NCBI RefSeq assembly: GCF_001955695.1
Contig: NZ_CP019236.1
Span: forward strand, 3,968,001 to 4,032,000
Length of the DNA stretch: 64,000 bases
Direction: 5' to 3'
Source: Rhodoferax koreense
GTDB lineage: Bacteria > Pseudomonadota > Gammaproteobacteria > Burkholderiales > Burkholderiaceae_C
Shown: positions 11,629-23,351 of the stretch, one piece after another
Layout of the letters: each line of letters starts with the position of its first letter
How positions within the stretch are numbered: the stretch's first letter is position 1
Translations under genes and position numbers: made by a program
Notes under the pieces: generated by a model
Databases searched by the model: none
Seen by the model: the letters and a program-made list of their open reading frames with translations, nothing else
Told to the model about the DNA's origin: nothing

Positions 11629-13155
11629 TCAGGCCGCGCGCGCCGCCAGGCTCTTGTAGACGCCGCAGCCGACATAGACGCCGTCGACTTCCTCGACGAA
11701 CGACATCTTCGTCTGCACCGCGCCCGACATCGGGTTGACGATGTCGTACTCGACCCAGCCCGGCTCCACGCTGGCCTGGTCGACGATGGCCGCCAGCAAC
11801 CGGTCGCCATCGATGCCGGCGATGTCCTGCACGCGGGTCCCCACCTTGGCGGGGTTGCCACCGAAAGCGAGGTAGGTCCCCGCGGCGTCGAGCACGAAGA
11901 CATACATGTCGCGGTCGAAAAAGCGCCGCGCCGGGTCGGTGATGCTGCGCAGAAACTGCGCCAGTGGCTGGCCCCGACGCTCATGCAGCGCGCGCTGCAC
12001 CAGCGCCATCGCCTCGTCCGCCGTGCCCTGCTGCAGCTGGAACGCCGACACTGCGCGCGACAGCGTGGATGCCCGCCCTTCGAGCCGCACGGCCTGCTCC
12101 ACCGCCTGTTCCACCATCTGTGCGTTGCGCTGCGTGATCTGATCGAGCTGCCGCACGGCGGACGTGATCTCGGCCAGGCCGACACTCTGCTCCGTGCTCG
12201 ATGCCGAAATCTCGGCCATGCTGCCCGTCACGCCGCGGATGCCCGAGGCCATCTGCTGGATGCTGCCGCCGGCGGTGCGGATCAACGCCGCGCTGCCCTC
12301 GACCTGGGTGGCCGAGGTGCCGATCAGTTCGCGGATTTCGCGCGCCGAAGCCGACGACCGCTGGGCCAGCATGCGCACCTCGGCGGCCACCACCGCGAAG
12401 CCGCGCCCCTGCTCGCCCGCGCGGGCCGCCTCCACGGCGGCGTTGAGCGCCAGGATGTTGGTCTGGAACGCGATGCCGTCGATCACGCCGATGATTTCAC
12501 CCATGCGCCTGGCGCTGTGCTGGATACCTTCGACCGAGGCCACGGCCCGGTCCATCGCGTCGGCCCCGGTTGCCGAGGCTTGGCGCAACTGCCCGGCGCG
12601 GCCATTGGCCGCCTGCGCCGTCTGCGCGTTCTGCTGCACGGTGCTCGACAGCTGCTCCACACTGGCCGCAGTCTGCTCCAGATTCGCCGCCTGCTGTTCG
12701 GTGCGGTCGGCCAGTTCACGGTTGCCGGTGGCCAGGCTCTGGCCCGCATGCGCCACCAGGGCCGCGTTGCTGCGGATGTCGGCCACCATGGCCGACAGCG
12801 TGAGCACCATGCGGTCCATCAGCGCCGACATGCCGGCCAGCTCGTCGCGGCCATGGATGCGCGCCTGGGCACGCAGGTCGCCCTGCGTCGCCTGCTGCAT
12901 GACCTGGACGATGGCATCGAAATCGGCGCTGAAGCTCAGGTAGAAGGCCGCCATCAGGTAGCCGATCACCGTCGCGCCGGCCAGCAGCAGCACGGCGATC
13001 CAGACGGGCGCTTCGGCCGCCGGCGGCGCGAACACGGCACCGGCCAGCACCGCCGCCACGGCGAAGGCGATCGAACCGAACTTGGCACCGAGCCGCAGGC
13101 GCCGCATCAGCCACAGGCCCGGACCGAGTGGGTGGAAAGAGGCTGTCGTTGCCAT
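11629..13155 (-). CDS. Methyl-accepting chemotaxis protein with C-terminal Cache domain
   Basis: Chemoreceptor of 508 residues. Two closely spaced membrane segments (about 25-45 and 50-73) leave almost no periplasmic domain. A HAMP-like stretch follows, then the coiled-coil signalling domain with its conserved tip ([20 protein letters not shown]). About residues 370-505 resemble a small Cache_2-type sensor domain ([20 protein letters not shown], then VGTRVQDI and [10 protein letters not shown]), which would be cytoplasmic. It is convergent with rnfB. Confidence 0.88.
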   Translation of the reverse strand: MATTASFHPLGPGLWLMRRLRLGAKFGSIAFAVAAVLAGAVFAPPAAEAPVWIAVLLLAGATVIGYLMAAFYLSFSADFDAIVQVMQQATQGDLRAQARIHGRDELAGMSALMDRMVLTLSAMVADIRSNAALVAHAGQSLATGNRELADRTEQQAANLEQTAASVEQLSSTVQQNAQTAQAANGRAGQLRQASATGADAMDRAVASVEGIQHSARRMGEIIGVIDGIAFQTNILALNAAVEAARAGEQGRGFAVVAAEVRMLAQRSSASAREIRELIGTSATQVEGSAALIRTAGGSIQQMASGIRGVTGSMAEISASSTEQSVGLAEITSAVRQLDQITQRNAQMVEQAVEQAVRLEGRASTLSRAVSAFQLQQGTADEAMALVQRALHERRGQPLAQFLRSITDPARRFFDRDMYVFVLDAAGTYLAFGGNPAKVGTRVQDIAGIDGDRLLAAIVDQASVEPGWVEYDIVNPMSGAVQTKMSFVEEVDGVYVGCGVYKSLAARAA

Positions 13156-13343
13156 GTCGTTGTCTCCCGTTGTCTTCGGTGTGCGAGGTGATGCACGTCA
13201 CTTGTCCGCTTTTTGAACGAATCGTGGTTCGGATTGCGCTTGCATTCTGGCATGCCCGACATTTGGCCCAACGCATTTCGATGGCGCGGACGCGAGGCCT
13301 GTGATAGTGTTGTAACAATTTGACTTACTTCTTGGAGCCGTCC

Positions 13344-13862
13344 ATGAATCGTCTCTACCCCCTCTACCGCTTGCTCATCTTGATGGCGTGCGGCATCCTC
13401 CTGGCCGCGGGCCAGGCGCTGGCCCTGGAGGCGCCGGCCGATCCGGTCGTGCTGACCATCAGCGGTCCGGTGACCCAAGCCAACAAGGGACAGGACGCCG
13501 TCTTCGACATGAAGATGCTCGCCAAGCTGCCGCAGAAGACCTTCTCCACCCGCACGCCGTGGTATCCGGAGGCGATGAGCTTCACCGGGCCGCTGCTGCG
13601 CGACGTGCTCGCGGCCGCCGGCGCGCGGGGCAGCAAGATCGTGGCCTCAGCCCTGAACGACTACAAGACCGAGATCCCGTTCGACGACGCGCTGCGCCAG
13701 GACGCCATCGTCGCCCGGCTGATGAACGACCAACCCATGCCGGTACGGGGCAAGGGCCCGTTGTTCATCGTCTATCCCTACGACTCGAAAAGCGAACTGC
13801 GCTCGGAGATCTACTACAACCGTTCCGCCTGGCAATTGAAGGCACTCACCGTCATCCCTTGA
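13344..13862 (+). CDS. Periplasmic molybdopterin-oxidoreductase-fold protein lacking cysteine
   Basis: A 172-residue protein with an N-terminal signal peptide ending near AALAL/E. The mature part resembles the oxidoreductase molybdopterin-binding fold ([14 protein letters not shown], then [15 protein letters not shown]). It has no cysteine after the signal peptide, so the usual molybdenum ligand is absent. This points to a ligand-binding or sensory role rather than catalysis. It is the first gene of a run with a histidine kinase (43 bp downstream) and an HD-GYP regulator. GGAG precedes the ATG at 13344. Confidence 0.65.
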   Translation: MNRLYPLYRLLILMACGILLAAGQALALEAPADPVVLTISGPVTQANKGQDAVFDMKMLAKLPQKTFSTRTPWYPEAMSFTGPLLRDVLAAAGARGSKIVASALNDYKTEIPFDDALRQDAIVARLMNDQPMPVRGKGPLFIVYPYDSKSELRSEIYYNRSAWQLKALTVIP

Positions 13863-13905
13863 GTCGCCTGCAGCCCGACCATCCCGCGTTCCTGACCAGA
13901 TCTTC

Positions 13906-16629
<2,724 letters not shown>

Positions 16630-16724
16630 GAAGACCAGGGGGTTGGAGGGTGGACGCCGCGCGCGGGCGGGGCCACCCAGCCGTCGGTCAGCCAACGCCC
16701 GTGCGGGTGAATCGGAGAGTTGCC

Positions 16725-17912
16725 ATGGACGAACACACACCGCTGCGAACCACCGCGAAGCGCACCGTGCTGGTGGTCGACGACACGCCCGACAACCTGG
16801 CGCTGATGAGCGGGCTGCTCAAGGACACCTACCGCGTGAAGCTGGCCTCGAGCGGCGCGCGCGCGCTGCAGATCACCACCGCAAGGCCGCTCCCCGACCT
16901 GATCCTGCTCGACATCATGATGCCCGACATGGACGGCTACGAGGTGATGCGCCACCTGCGCGCCGACCCCGAGACCGCCGACATCCCGGTGATCTTCCTC
17001 ACCGCGATGAGCGCCAGCGACGACGAGAAAACCGGCCTGGACATGGGTGCGGTCGACTACATCACCAAGCCGATCAACCCGGCCATCGTGCTGGCCCGCG
17101 TGCACAACCACATCGAACTGAAGCTGGCGCGCGACTTCCTGCAGGACCAGCGCCGCCTCCTTGCGCACGAGGTGCAGCTGCGCACGCGCGAGATCGTGGC
17201 GATCCAGGACGTGACGGTGCGCGCCATGGCGCTGCTGGCCGAAACCCGCGACAACGAGACCGGCAACCACATCCGCCGCACGCAGCACTATGTGCGCGCG
17301 CTGGCCCTGGCGCTGCAGCGGCACCCGCGCTTCTGCGAGGAACTCACGCCGGACAACATCGACCTGCTGTTCAAGTCGGCACCGCTGCACGACATCGGCA
17401 AGGTCGGTATTCCGGACCGCATCCTGCTCAAGCCCGGCATGCTCGAGCCCGAGGAGTTCGAGATCATGAAGACCCATACCACGCTGGGGCACGATGCCAT
17501 CGTGAACGCCGAAAGCGAACAGGGCACGGAAATGCCGTTCCTGCGCTTCGCCAAGGAGATCACCAAGAGCCACCAGGAGAAGTGGGACGGCAGCGGCTAT
17601 CCCGAAGGCCTGATCGGCGAGTTGATCCCGGTCTCGGCACGCCTGATGGCGGTGGCCGACGTGTACGACGCGCTGATCTCCCGACGTGCCTACAAGTCCG
17701 CATTCCCGCACGAGACGGCGTTCGACATCATCCAGGCCGGCAGCGGCAGCCATTTCGATCCCGACGTGGTCGAAGCCTTCGTCGGCGTCGCCGAGGAATT
17801 CCGCCACATCGCGCAGCGTTATGCCGACGATGAAGCCGTGCTCGCACACCAGGTGGCGCGCCTGGCGGCCGACATGCCGGCCGAACACATCGAGCTGGAT
17901 TCGAAGCTGTAG
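16725..17912 (+). CDS. Response regulator with HD-GYP domain (c-di-GMP phosphodiesterase)
   Basis: RpfG-like regulator of 395 residues. The receiver domain (about 10-130) has phospho-acceptor Asp63 in LLDIMMPDMDG. A helical linker leads to the HD-GYP domain (about 165-365) with HDIGKVGIPD (His222-Asp223) and DGSGYP (GYP at 291-293). Such proteins hydrolyse cyclic di-GMP. All key residues are intact. The start is the ATG at 16725 preceded by GGAGAG. The neighbouring hybrid kinase is the likely phosphodonor. Confidence 0.93.
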   Translation: MDEHTPLRTTAKRTVLVVDDTPDNLALMSGLLKDTYRVKLASSGARALQITTARPLPDLILLDIMMPDMDGYEVMRHLRADPETADIPVIFLTAMSASDDEKTGLDMGAVDYITKPINPAIVLARVHNHIELKLARDFLQDQRRLLAHEVQLRTREIVAIQDVTVRAMALLAETRDNETGNHIRRTQHYVRALALALQRHPRFCEELTPDNIDLLFKSAPLHDIGKVGIPDRILLKPGMLEPEEFEIMKTHTTLGHDAIVNAESEQGTEMPFLRFAKEITKSHQEKWDGSGYPEGLIGELIPVSARLMAVADVYDALISRRAYKSAFPHETAFDIIQAGSGSHFDPDVVEAFVGVAEEFRHIAQRYADDEAVLAHQVARLAADMPAEHIELDSKL

Positions 17913-17916
17913 CGCC

Positions 17917-18405
17917 TCAGCCGGCGGCCAGCCTGGCGAACGCGCTCACCACCTCCGGCGGCGCCTGCACCAACTCGATGAGCACGCCTTCCCCTGCGAT
18001 CGGGAAGTCGTCGCTCGCCTTCGGATGCAGGAAGCAGATGTCGAAGCCGGCCGCGCCCCGGCGGATGCCGCCCGGCGCGAAGCGCACGCCCTGTGCCGTG
18101 AGCCATGCCACCGCACTGGGCAGGTCGTCGATCCACAGGCCCACGTGGTTCAGCGGCGTGGCGTGCACGGCGGGCTTGCGATCCGGGTCGAGTGGCTGCA
18201 TCAGGTCGACCTCGACCTTGAACGGACCGCTGCCAATGGCACAGATGTCCTCGTCGACGTTCTCGCGTTCGCTCTTGAACGTGCCGGTGACTTCCAGGCC
18301 GAGCATGTCGACCCAGAGCTTCTGCAGCCGCAGCTTGTCCGGGCCGCCGATGGCGATCTGCTGGATACCGAGGACCTTGAAGGGACGTGGCCGGGAGGTC
18401 GTCAT
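17917..18405 (-). CDS. VOC/glyoxalase-fold protein, candidate methylmalonyl-CoA epimerase
   Basis: A 162-residue protein with two VOC half-repeats ([18 protein letters not shown] near the start and [18 protein letters not shown] in the second half). Candidate metal ligands are a Gln in IQQIAI, the His in LNHVGL and the Glu in LIELVQ. It lies at the 3' end of a block encoding propionyl-CoA carboxylase, methylmalonyl-CoA mutase and MeaB, which otherwise lacks an epimerase. The epimerase role is inferred from context; a lactoylglutathione lyase-like enzyme is the alternative. Confidence 0.7.
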   Translation of the reverse strand: MTTSRPRPFKVLGIQQIAIGGPDKLRLQKLWVDMLGLEVTGTFKSERENVDEDICAIGSGPFKVEVDLMQPLDPDRKPAVHATPLNHVGLWIDDLPSAVAWLTAQGVRFAPGGIRRGAAGFDICFLHPKASDDFPIAGEGVLIELVQAPPEVVSAFARLAAG

Positions 18406-18686
18406 GGCCGATCCTTCGGATCACGCCGGCCCGCCAGGTATTGCACACCCGCGGCACCGGCTTGTTCCTCGTGCACCTGCCCCGCCGGCACCCTGAACAC
18501 GTCGCCCGCGGCATAGGTGGTGGCCACGCCGGCCAGCGTCAGCGTGATCTCACCCTCCAGGATCAGCGCGCAGGCATCAAAATCGTGCGCATGGTCGCCA
18601 AGCGCATAGGTCGCGTCACGCGACACCAGAACGGGCGGCGGGAAACGGTGGGCGGCCAGTTCAAGCTTGAACTCTTCGGGCGTCAT
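18402..18686 (-). CDS. Small cupin-domain protein
   Basis: A 94-residue single-domain cupin. The metal-binding motif 1 appears as [17 protein letters not shown] and motif 2 as [17 protein letters not shown], with histidine ligands in each. The start of the following VOC gene overlaps its stop (ATGA), so the two are translationally coupled. Function is unknown; small cupins are often enzymes or binding proteins acting on small acids. Confidence 0.75.
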   Translation of the reverse strand: MTPEEFKLELAAHRFPPPVLVSRDATYALGDHAHDFDACALILEGEITLTLAGVATTYAAGDVFRVPAGQVHEEQAGAAGVQYLAGRRDPKDRP

Positions 18687-18712
18687 GGAAGCTCCTTCGG
18701 GGTTGGACCGGG

Positions 18713-20842
18713 TCAGGCGAATTCGACGATGGGCTGGTCCACGCTCAGCGACTCGCCCTTGGCGGCCAGCACCTTGCCCACCACGCCATCGGCCGCGGCG
18801 AACAGGACATTCTCCATCTTCATCGCCTCGATCACCGCCACCCGCTCGCCGGCCTGCACCTTCTGGCCGACCTGCACCGCCACCTCCACCAACAGGCCGG
18901 GCATCGGCGACAGCACGTAGCGGCTCATGTCCGGCGGCGCCTTGTACGGCATCAGCGCATGCAGTTCGGCGGCGCGCGGCGACAGCACCATCGCGTCGAT
19001 CTGCGTGCCGTTGTGGGCGATGCGCAAGGCCAGCGGATTGCGCGAAGGCCGGCCCGGCCCGCCGCGCTCCACCTGCGCGGTAAACGGCGCGCCGTTGCAG
19101 GTGCCGTGGATGCGTTCGCTGCCAAGCCGCGCGTTGCTACAAAACTGATAGCTCCTGCCGCCCATCTGTACAAGGCTGGAGCCGGTTTTTCCTTCAAACT
19201 CTGTGACCTGCACCGGATGCGCCGTCTTCTGCCCTTGCGCGCCCAGCGCGACGACCACGAAGGCGTTGCCCACCTCCACCTCGTGCCCGGCCATCTGGCC
19301 GCTGATGCCGGTGGCGCGGTTGCGGTAGCGCCGGTGCACGAAGGCCGCCAGCGCCAGCAGGAAGTCCGGATCGCCATGCGGCACGTCTTCGGCGCGGAAG
19401 CCGTGGGCGTAGTGCTCGGCGATGAAGCCGGTGTTGAAGTCGCCGGCCACGAACTTCGGATGGGCGAGCAGGGCTGACTGGAACGGGATGTTGCTGCTGA
19501 TGCCGCGGATCACGAAGCCGTTGAGCGCCTCGCGCATCTTGGCGATGGCCTCGAGGCGGTCGTGACCATGCACGATGAGCTTGGCGATCATCGAGTCGTA
19601 GTACATCGGGATCTCGCCGCCGTCCTGCACGCCGGTGTCCACCCGCACGCCGAATACATCCGTTCGGGCTGAGCCTGTCGAAGCCCTGGCAAACGGATCA
19701 TCCTGAAAAGCGCCTTCGACAGGCTCAGGACGAACGGAGGCGGCAAACATGGTTTCCTTCGGCGGCTGGAACTTCACCAAGCGGCCGGTGCTGGGCAAGA
19801 AGTTGCGGAACGGGTCCTCGGCATTGATGCGGCACTCGATGGCCCAGCCCTCGCGCTTGACCTCGGCCTGCGTGAGCGGCAGCTTCTCGCCCGCGGCCAC
19901 GCGGATCATCAGCTCCACCAGGTCCAGACCCGTGATGCATTCGGTGACCGGATGCTCTACCTGCAGCCGGGTGTTCATCTCCAGGAAGTAGAAGCTCTGG
20001 TCCTTGCCGACCACGAACTCCACCGTGCCCGCGCTCTGGTACTTCACCGCCTTGGCCAGCGCCACGGCCTGCTCACCCATGGCGCGGCGCGTGGCGTCGC
20101 TGATGAAGGGCGAAGGCGCCTCCTCGATCACCTTCTGGTGGCGCCGCTGGATCGAGCACTCGCGCTCGTTCAGATACAACACATTGCCGTGCGAATCGCC
20201 CAGCAGCTGGATCTCGATATGGCGCGGCTCCTCGACGAACTTCTCGATGAACACGCGGTCGTCGCCGAAGCTGTTGCGTGCCTCGTTGCGGCAACTGGTG
20301 AAGCCGTCGAAAGCTTCCTTGTCGTTGAACGCCACGCGCAAGCCCTTGCCACCGCCGCCGGCACTGGCCTTGATCATCACCGGATAACCGATGCCACGGG
20401 CGATCTCCACCGCGCGCTCGGGCGTGTCGATGGCGTCGTTCACGCCGGGGATGCAGTTCACCCCGGCCGCACCCGCGAGCTTCTTGGATTCGATCTTGTC
20501 GCCCATGGCCGCGATCGAATAATGCTTCGGACCGATGAAAACGATGCCCTCTTCTTCCACGCGTTTGGCGAAGCCCGCGTTCTCGCTCAGGAAGCCGTAG
20601 CCCGGATGCACCGCCTGCGCACCCGTTTCTTTGCAGGCGGCGATGATCTTGTCGGCCTGCAGGTAACTCTCGCGGCTCGGCGAGGGGCCGATGTGCACGG
20701 CCTCGTCGGCGAGTTCGACATGGCGCGCATCGCGGTCCGCATCGGAGTACACGGCCACGGTCTTGATGCCCATCTTCCTGGCGGTCTTGATGACACGGCA
20801 GGCGATCTCGCCGCGGTTGGCGATGAGGATTTTTTCAAACAT
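18713..20842 (-). CDS. pccA: Propionyl/acetyl-CoA carboxylase alpha subunit (biotin carboxylase + BCCP)
   Basis: Carboxylates biotin with ATP and bicarbonate for transfer to propionyl-CoA by the beta subunit. The biotin carboxylase domain fills about residues 1-450 with the ATP-grasp loop in KASAGGGGKGLRV. The biotinylation site EAMKMEN lies near residue 674 in a C-terminal BCCP domain. It is unusual in carrying an in-frame insertion of about 25-30 residues (around 369-394) that is a REP-like repeat pair. The carboxylase reading frame continues on both sides. Confidence 0.93.
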   Translation of the reverse strand: MFEKILIANRGEIACRVIKTARKMGIKTVAVYSDADRDARHVELADEAVHIGPSPSRESYLQADKIIAACKETGAQAVHPGYGFLSENAGFAKRVEEEGIVFIGPKHYSIAAMGDKIESKKLAGAAGVNCIPGVNDAIDTPERAVEIARGIGYPVMIKASAGGGGKGLRVAFNDKEAFDGFTSCRNEARNSFGDDRVFIEKFVEEPRHIEIQLLGDSHGNVLYLNERECSIQRRHQKVIEEAPSPFISDATRRAMGEQAVALAKAVKYQSAGTVEFVVGKDQSFYFLEMNTRLQVEHPVTECITGLDLVELMIRVAAGEKLPLTQAEVKREGWAIECRINAEDPFRNFLPSTGRLVKFQPPKETMFAASVRPEPVEGAFQDDPFARASTGSARTDVFGVRVDTGVQDGGEIPMYYDSMIAKLIVHGHDRLEAIAKMREALNGFVIRGISSNIPFQSALLAHPKFVAGDFNTGFIAEHYAHGFRAEDVPHGDPDFLLALAAFVHRRYRNRATGISGQMAGHEVEVGNAFVVVALGAQGQKTAHPVQVTEFEGKTGSSLVQMGGRSYQFCSNARLGSERIHGTCNGAPFTAQVERGGPGRPSRNPLALRIAHNGTQIDAMVLSPRAAELHALMPYKAPPDMSRYVLSPMPGLLVEVAVQVGQKVQAGERVAVIEAMKMENVLFAAADGVVGKVLAAKGESLSVDQPIVEFA
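19661..19736. repeat. REP-like inverted repeat pair inside pccA
   Basis: Two inverted copies of a roughly 23-bp element face each other: 19661-19683 (CGTTCGGGCTGAGCCTG...) and 19714-19736 (...CTCAGGACGAACG). In the carboxylase frame they read VRPEPVEG and STGSART. The same element occurs at 20862-20977, 24354-24720 and 25029-25053. Confidence 0.85.
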
Positions 20843-20861
20843 GGAACTTCCTTTTTCTACC

Positions 20862-20977
20862 CGTTCGTCCTGAGCCTGTCGAAGGACTGGTTACTACACA
20901 TCCCGTACCGCATACCTGTTCGTCCTGAGCTTGGCGAAGGACCGTTGACAGAGGCTTCGACAAGCTCAGCCCGAACG
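20862..20977. repeat. REP-like repeats in the pccB-pccA intergenic region
   Basis: Three copies of the same element: two in direct orientation (from about 20862 and 20918; GTTCGTCCTGAGC...) and one inverted (about 20953-20977; GCTTCGACAAGCTCAG...). They fill most of the 159-bp gap between the two carboxylase genes. Paired inverted copies could fold in the mRNA. Confidence 0.85.
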
Positions 20978-21001
20978 GAGTGTGAGACGTCTCTCCAAAC
21001 C

Positions 21002-22534
21002 TCACAGCGGAATATTCCCGTGCTTGCGCCACGGGTTCTCGAGCTTCTTGTCCCTCAACATCACCAGCGAACGGCAGATCCGCTTGCGCGTTTCGCTGGG
21101 CAGGATCACGTCGTCGATGAAGCCGCGCGCGCCGGCCACGAAAGGGTTGGCGAACCGCGCCTTGTATTCGGCCTCGCGCGCGGCGAGTTTGGCCGGGTCG
21201 TTCTTGTCCTCGCGGAAGATGATCTCCACCGCGCCCTTGGCGCCCATCACCGCGATCTCGGCGTTCGGCCAGGCGAAGTTGACGTCGCCGCGCAGGTGCT
21301 TGGAGGCCATCACGTCGTAGGCGCCGCCGTAGGCCTTGCGCGTGATCACGGTGATCTTGGGCACCGTGCACTCGGCGTACGCGTAGAGCAGCTTGGCACC
21401 GTGCTTGATGATGCCGCCGTATTCCTGGCTGGTGCCGGGCATGAAGCCGGGCACGTCGACGAAGGTGATCACGGGGATGTTGAACGCATCGCAGAAGCGC
21501 ACGAAGCGCGCGGCCTTGATGCTGCTCTTGATGTCCAGGCAGCCAGCCAGCACCAGCGGCTGGTTGGCCACGATGCCCACCGTCTGGCCCTCCATGCGCG
21601 CGAAGCCGATGACGATGTTCTTGGCGTATTCGGGCTGGATCTCGAAGAACTCGCCGTCGTCCACCGTCTTGGCGATCAGCTCCTTCATGTCGTAGGGCTG
21701 GTTCGGGTTGTTCGGCACCAGGGTGTCGAGGCTGGCGTCGAGCCGATCGGCCGGGTCGTTGCTGGGCCGCACCGGCGCCTTCTCGCGGTTGTTCAGCGGC
21801 AGGTAGTTGTAGAGGCGGCGCAGCATCAGCAGCGCCTCCACGTCGTTCTCGAAGGCCAGGTCGGCCACGCCGCTGCGCGTGGTGTGGGTGATGCCGCCAC
21901 CGAGTTCCTCCGCCGTCACCTCTTCGTGCGTCACGGTCTTCACCACCTCGGGGCCGGTGACGAACATGTAGCTGCTGTCCTTCACCATGAAGATGAAGTC
22001 GGTCATGGCCGGCGAGTACACGGCGCCGCCCGCGCAGGGGCCCATGATCATGCTGATCTGCGGCACGACGCCCGAGGCCATCACGTTGCGCTGGAACACG
22101 TCGGCATAACCGCCGAGCGAGGCCACGCCTTCCTGGATGCGCGCGCCGCCGGAGTCGTTCAGGCCGATCACCGGCGCGCCGACCTTCATGGCTTGGTCCA
22201 TCACCTTGCAGATCTTCTCGGCATGGGCCTCGCTCAAGGCGCCGCCGAACACGGTGAAGTCCTGGCTGAAGACGAACACCAGGCGGCCATTGATCATGCC
22301 GTAGCCGGTGACCACGCCGTCGCCGGGGATCTTGTTGTCGGCCATGCCGAAGTCCACCGAACGGTGTTCGACAAACATGTCCCACTCTTCGAAGGTACCC
22401 TCGTCGAGCAGGATGTCGAGCCGCTCGCGCGCCGTGAGCTTGCCCTTGCCGTGTTGCGCGGCGATGCGCTTCTGGCCGCCGCCGAGCCGTGCCGCGGCAC
22501 GCTTTTTCTCGAGTTGTTCGAGGATGTCTTTCAT
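21002..22534 (-). CDS. pccB: Propionyl-CoA carboxylase beta subunit (carboxyltransferase)
   Basis: Transfers the carboxyl group from biotin to propionyl-CoA, giving methylmalonyl-CoA. The 510-residue length is typical of PccB. Family blocks include [35 protein letters not shown] and the C-terminal [15 protein letters not shown]. It lies upstream of pccA, separated by REP-like repeats that might affect the ratio of the two subunits. Confidence 0.95.
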   Translation of the reverse strand: MKDILEQLEKKRAAARLGGGQKRIAAQHGKGKLTARERLDILLDEGTFEEWDMFVEHRSVDFGMADNKIPGDGVVTGYGMINGRLVFVFSQDFTVFGGALSEAHAEKICKVMDQAMKVGAPVIGLNDSGGARIQEGVASLGGYADVFQRNVMASGVVPQISMIMGPCAGGAVYSPAMTDFIFMVKDSSYMFVTGPEVVKTVTHEEVTAEELGGGITHTTRSGVADLAFENDVEALLMLRRLYNYLPLNNREKAPVRPSNDPADRLDASLDTLVPNNPNQPYDMKELIAKTVDDGEFFEIQPEYAKNIVIGFARMEGQTVGIVANQPLVLAGCLDIKSSIKAARFVRFCDAFNIPVITFVDVPGFMPGTSQEYGGIIKHGAKLLYAYAECTVPKITVITRKAYGGAYDVMASKHLRGDVNFAWPNAEIAVMGAKGAVEIIFREDKNDPAKLAAREAEYKARFANPFVAGARGFIDDVILPSETRKRICRSLVMLRDKKLENPWRKHGNIPL

Positions 22535-22556
22535 GGGATCTCCGTGAGTGTTCTGT

Positions 22557-23351
22557 TCAGCTTCTGGACCAGGTGTTGAGAAACGAAGCGGCGGCCTGCG
22601 CGCTGACGATGTCGCGGCCCCAGGGTTTGCGCTGGCTGGGCAGGTGGCGCAGCGGCGCCAGGCGGCGTGCCAGCCTGTGCATGAAATCGGCCACGAGCCG
22701 GCTCTCCGCGCCCACGACGCGCTCCCACACCGATAGCATCTCGGCGCGCCGTTCGGGCAGCAGCCACAACGTGGAATGCAGGTAGAACAGCCAGTCGCGC
22801 GCCTGCGCCTGCGGCAGGCTCACCACCTCCAGCGGGTCTTCCTCGTGGTCGATGGCGGCGATGCCCTCGGGCGTGACGATGAAGTTGCGCGCGAAGGCCT
22901 GGCTCAGGCATTCTTGGCGGCTGTGCACGGCCTGCACGGCCGCCACGCCTTGCTGCCACACCGCGAGCCTGTCGCCGGCACCCCGGCTGAGCTCGCGCGA
23001 AAGATCGGGGCCGGTCAGGTATTCCTGGACGAAGAAGCCGGGCTCGACGTGCATCAGCGTCGGCACCCGTACACCGGCCGCGCGCAGTTCGGCCAGCCGC
23101 CGCACCTCGACCTGCTGCGCCTCGGGCCCGCCGTCGCGCAGCGGCACCTTCAGCGTGGCCAGTCCGGCGGCCTGCATGGCCCAGTTGAACATGCGCCGCG
23201 GCGTCACGCTGCGCGGCGGCCGCTGGCCCTTGACCACCACCGGGCCGGCCGATGTTTCGAGCACTTCGACGCGGTCGCGCCGCCAGCCCTCGGAGGCGCG
23301 GATGCGCTGCAGATCGTCCGGCAACAGTTCGCGCGGCAGCTCGGCCCTCAT
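22557..23351 (-). CDS. Protein-kinase-like fold protein of unknown function
   Basis: A 264-residue protein starting at ATG 23351, overlapping the meaB stop by four bases (ATGA). It shows an atypical kinase/lipopolysaccharide-kinase pattern: [10 protein letters not shown] (possible ATP-binding lysine), [11 protein letters not shown] (hinge-like) and [20 protein letters not shown] (catalytic/metal-like loop, AIDHE). It is coupled to meaB within the methylmalonyl-CoA block. A true kinase activity is inferred only. Confidence 0.6.
   Translation of the reverse strand: MRAELPRELLPDDLQRIRASEGWRRDRVEVLETSAGPVVVKGQRPPRSVTPRRMFNWAMQAAGLATLKVPLRDGGPEAQQVEVRRLAELRAAGVRVPTLMHVEPGFFVQEYLTGPDLSRELSRGAGDRLAVWQQGVAAVQAVHSRQECLSQAFARNFIVTPEGIAAIDHEEDPLEVVSLPQAQARDWLFYLHSTLWLLPERRAEMLSVWERVVGAESRLVADFMHRLARRLAPLRHLPSQRKPWGRDIVSAQAAASFLNTWSRS

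Noticed and set aside
19952..22579. Very long open frame on the plus strand opposite pccA and pccB
   Set aside because: It is antisense to two well-supported carboxylase genes, lacks any family similarity and reflects high-GC codon bias that leaves the opposite strand open.
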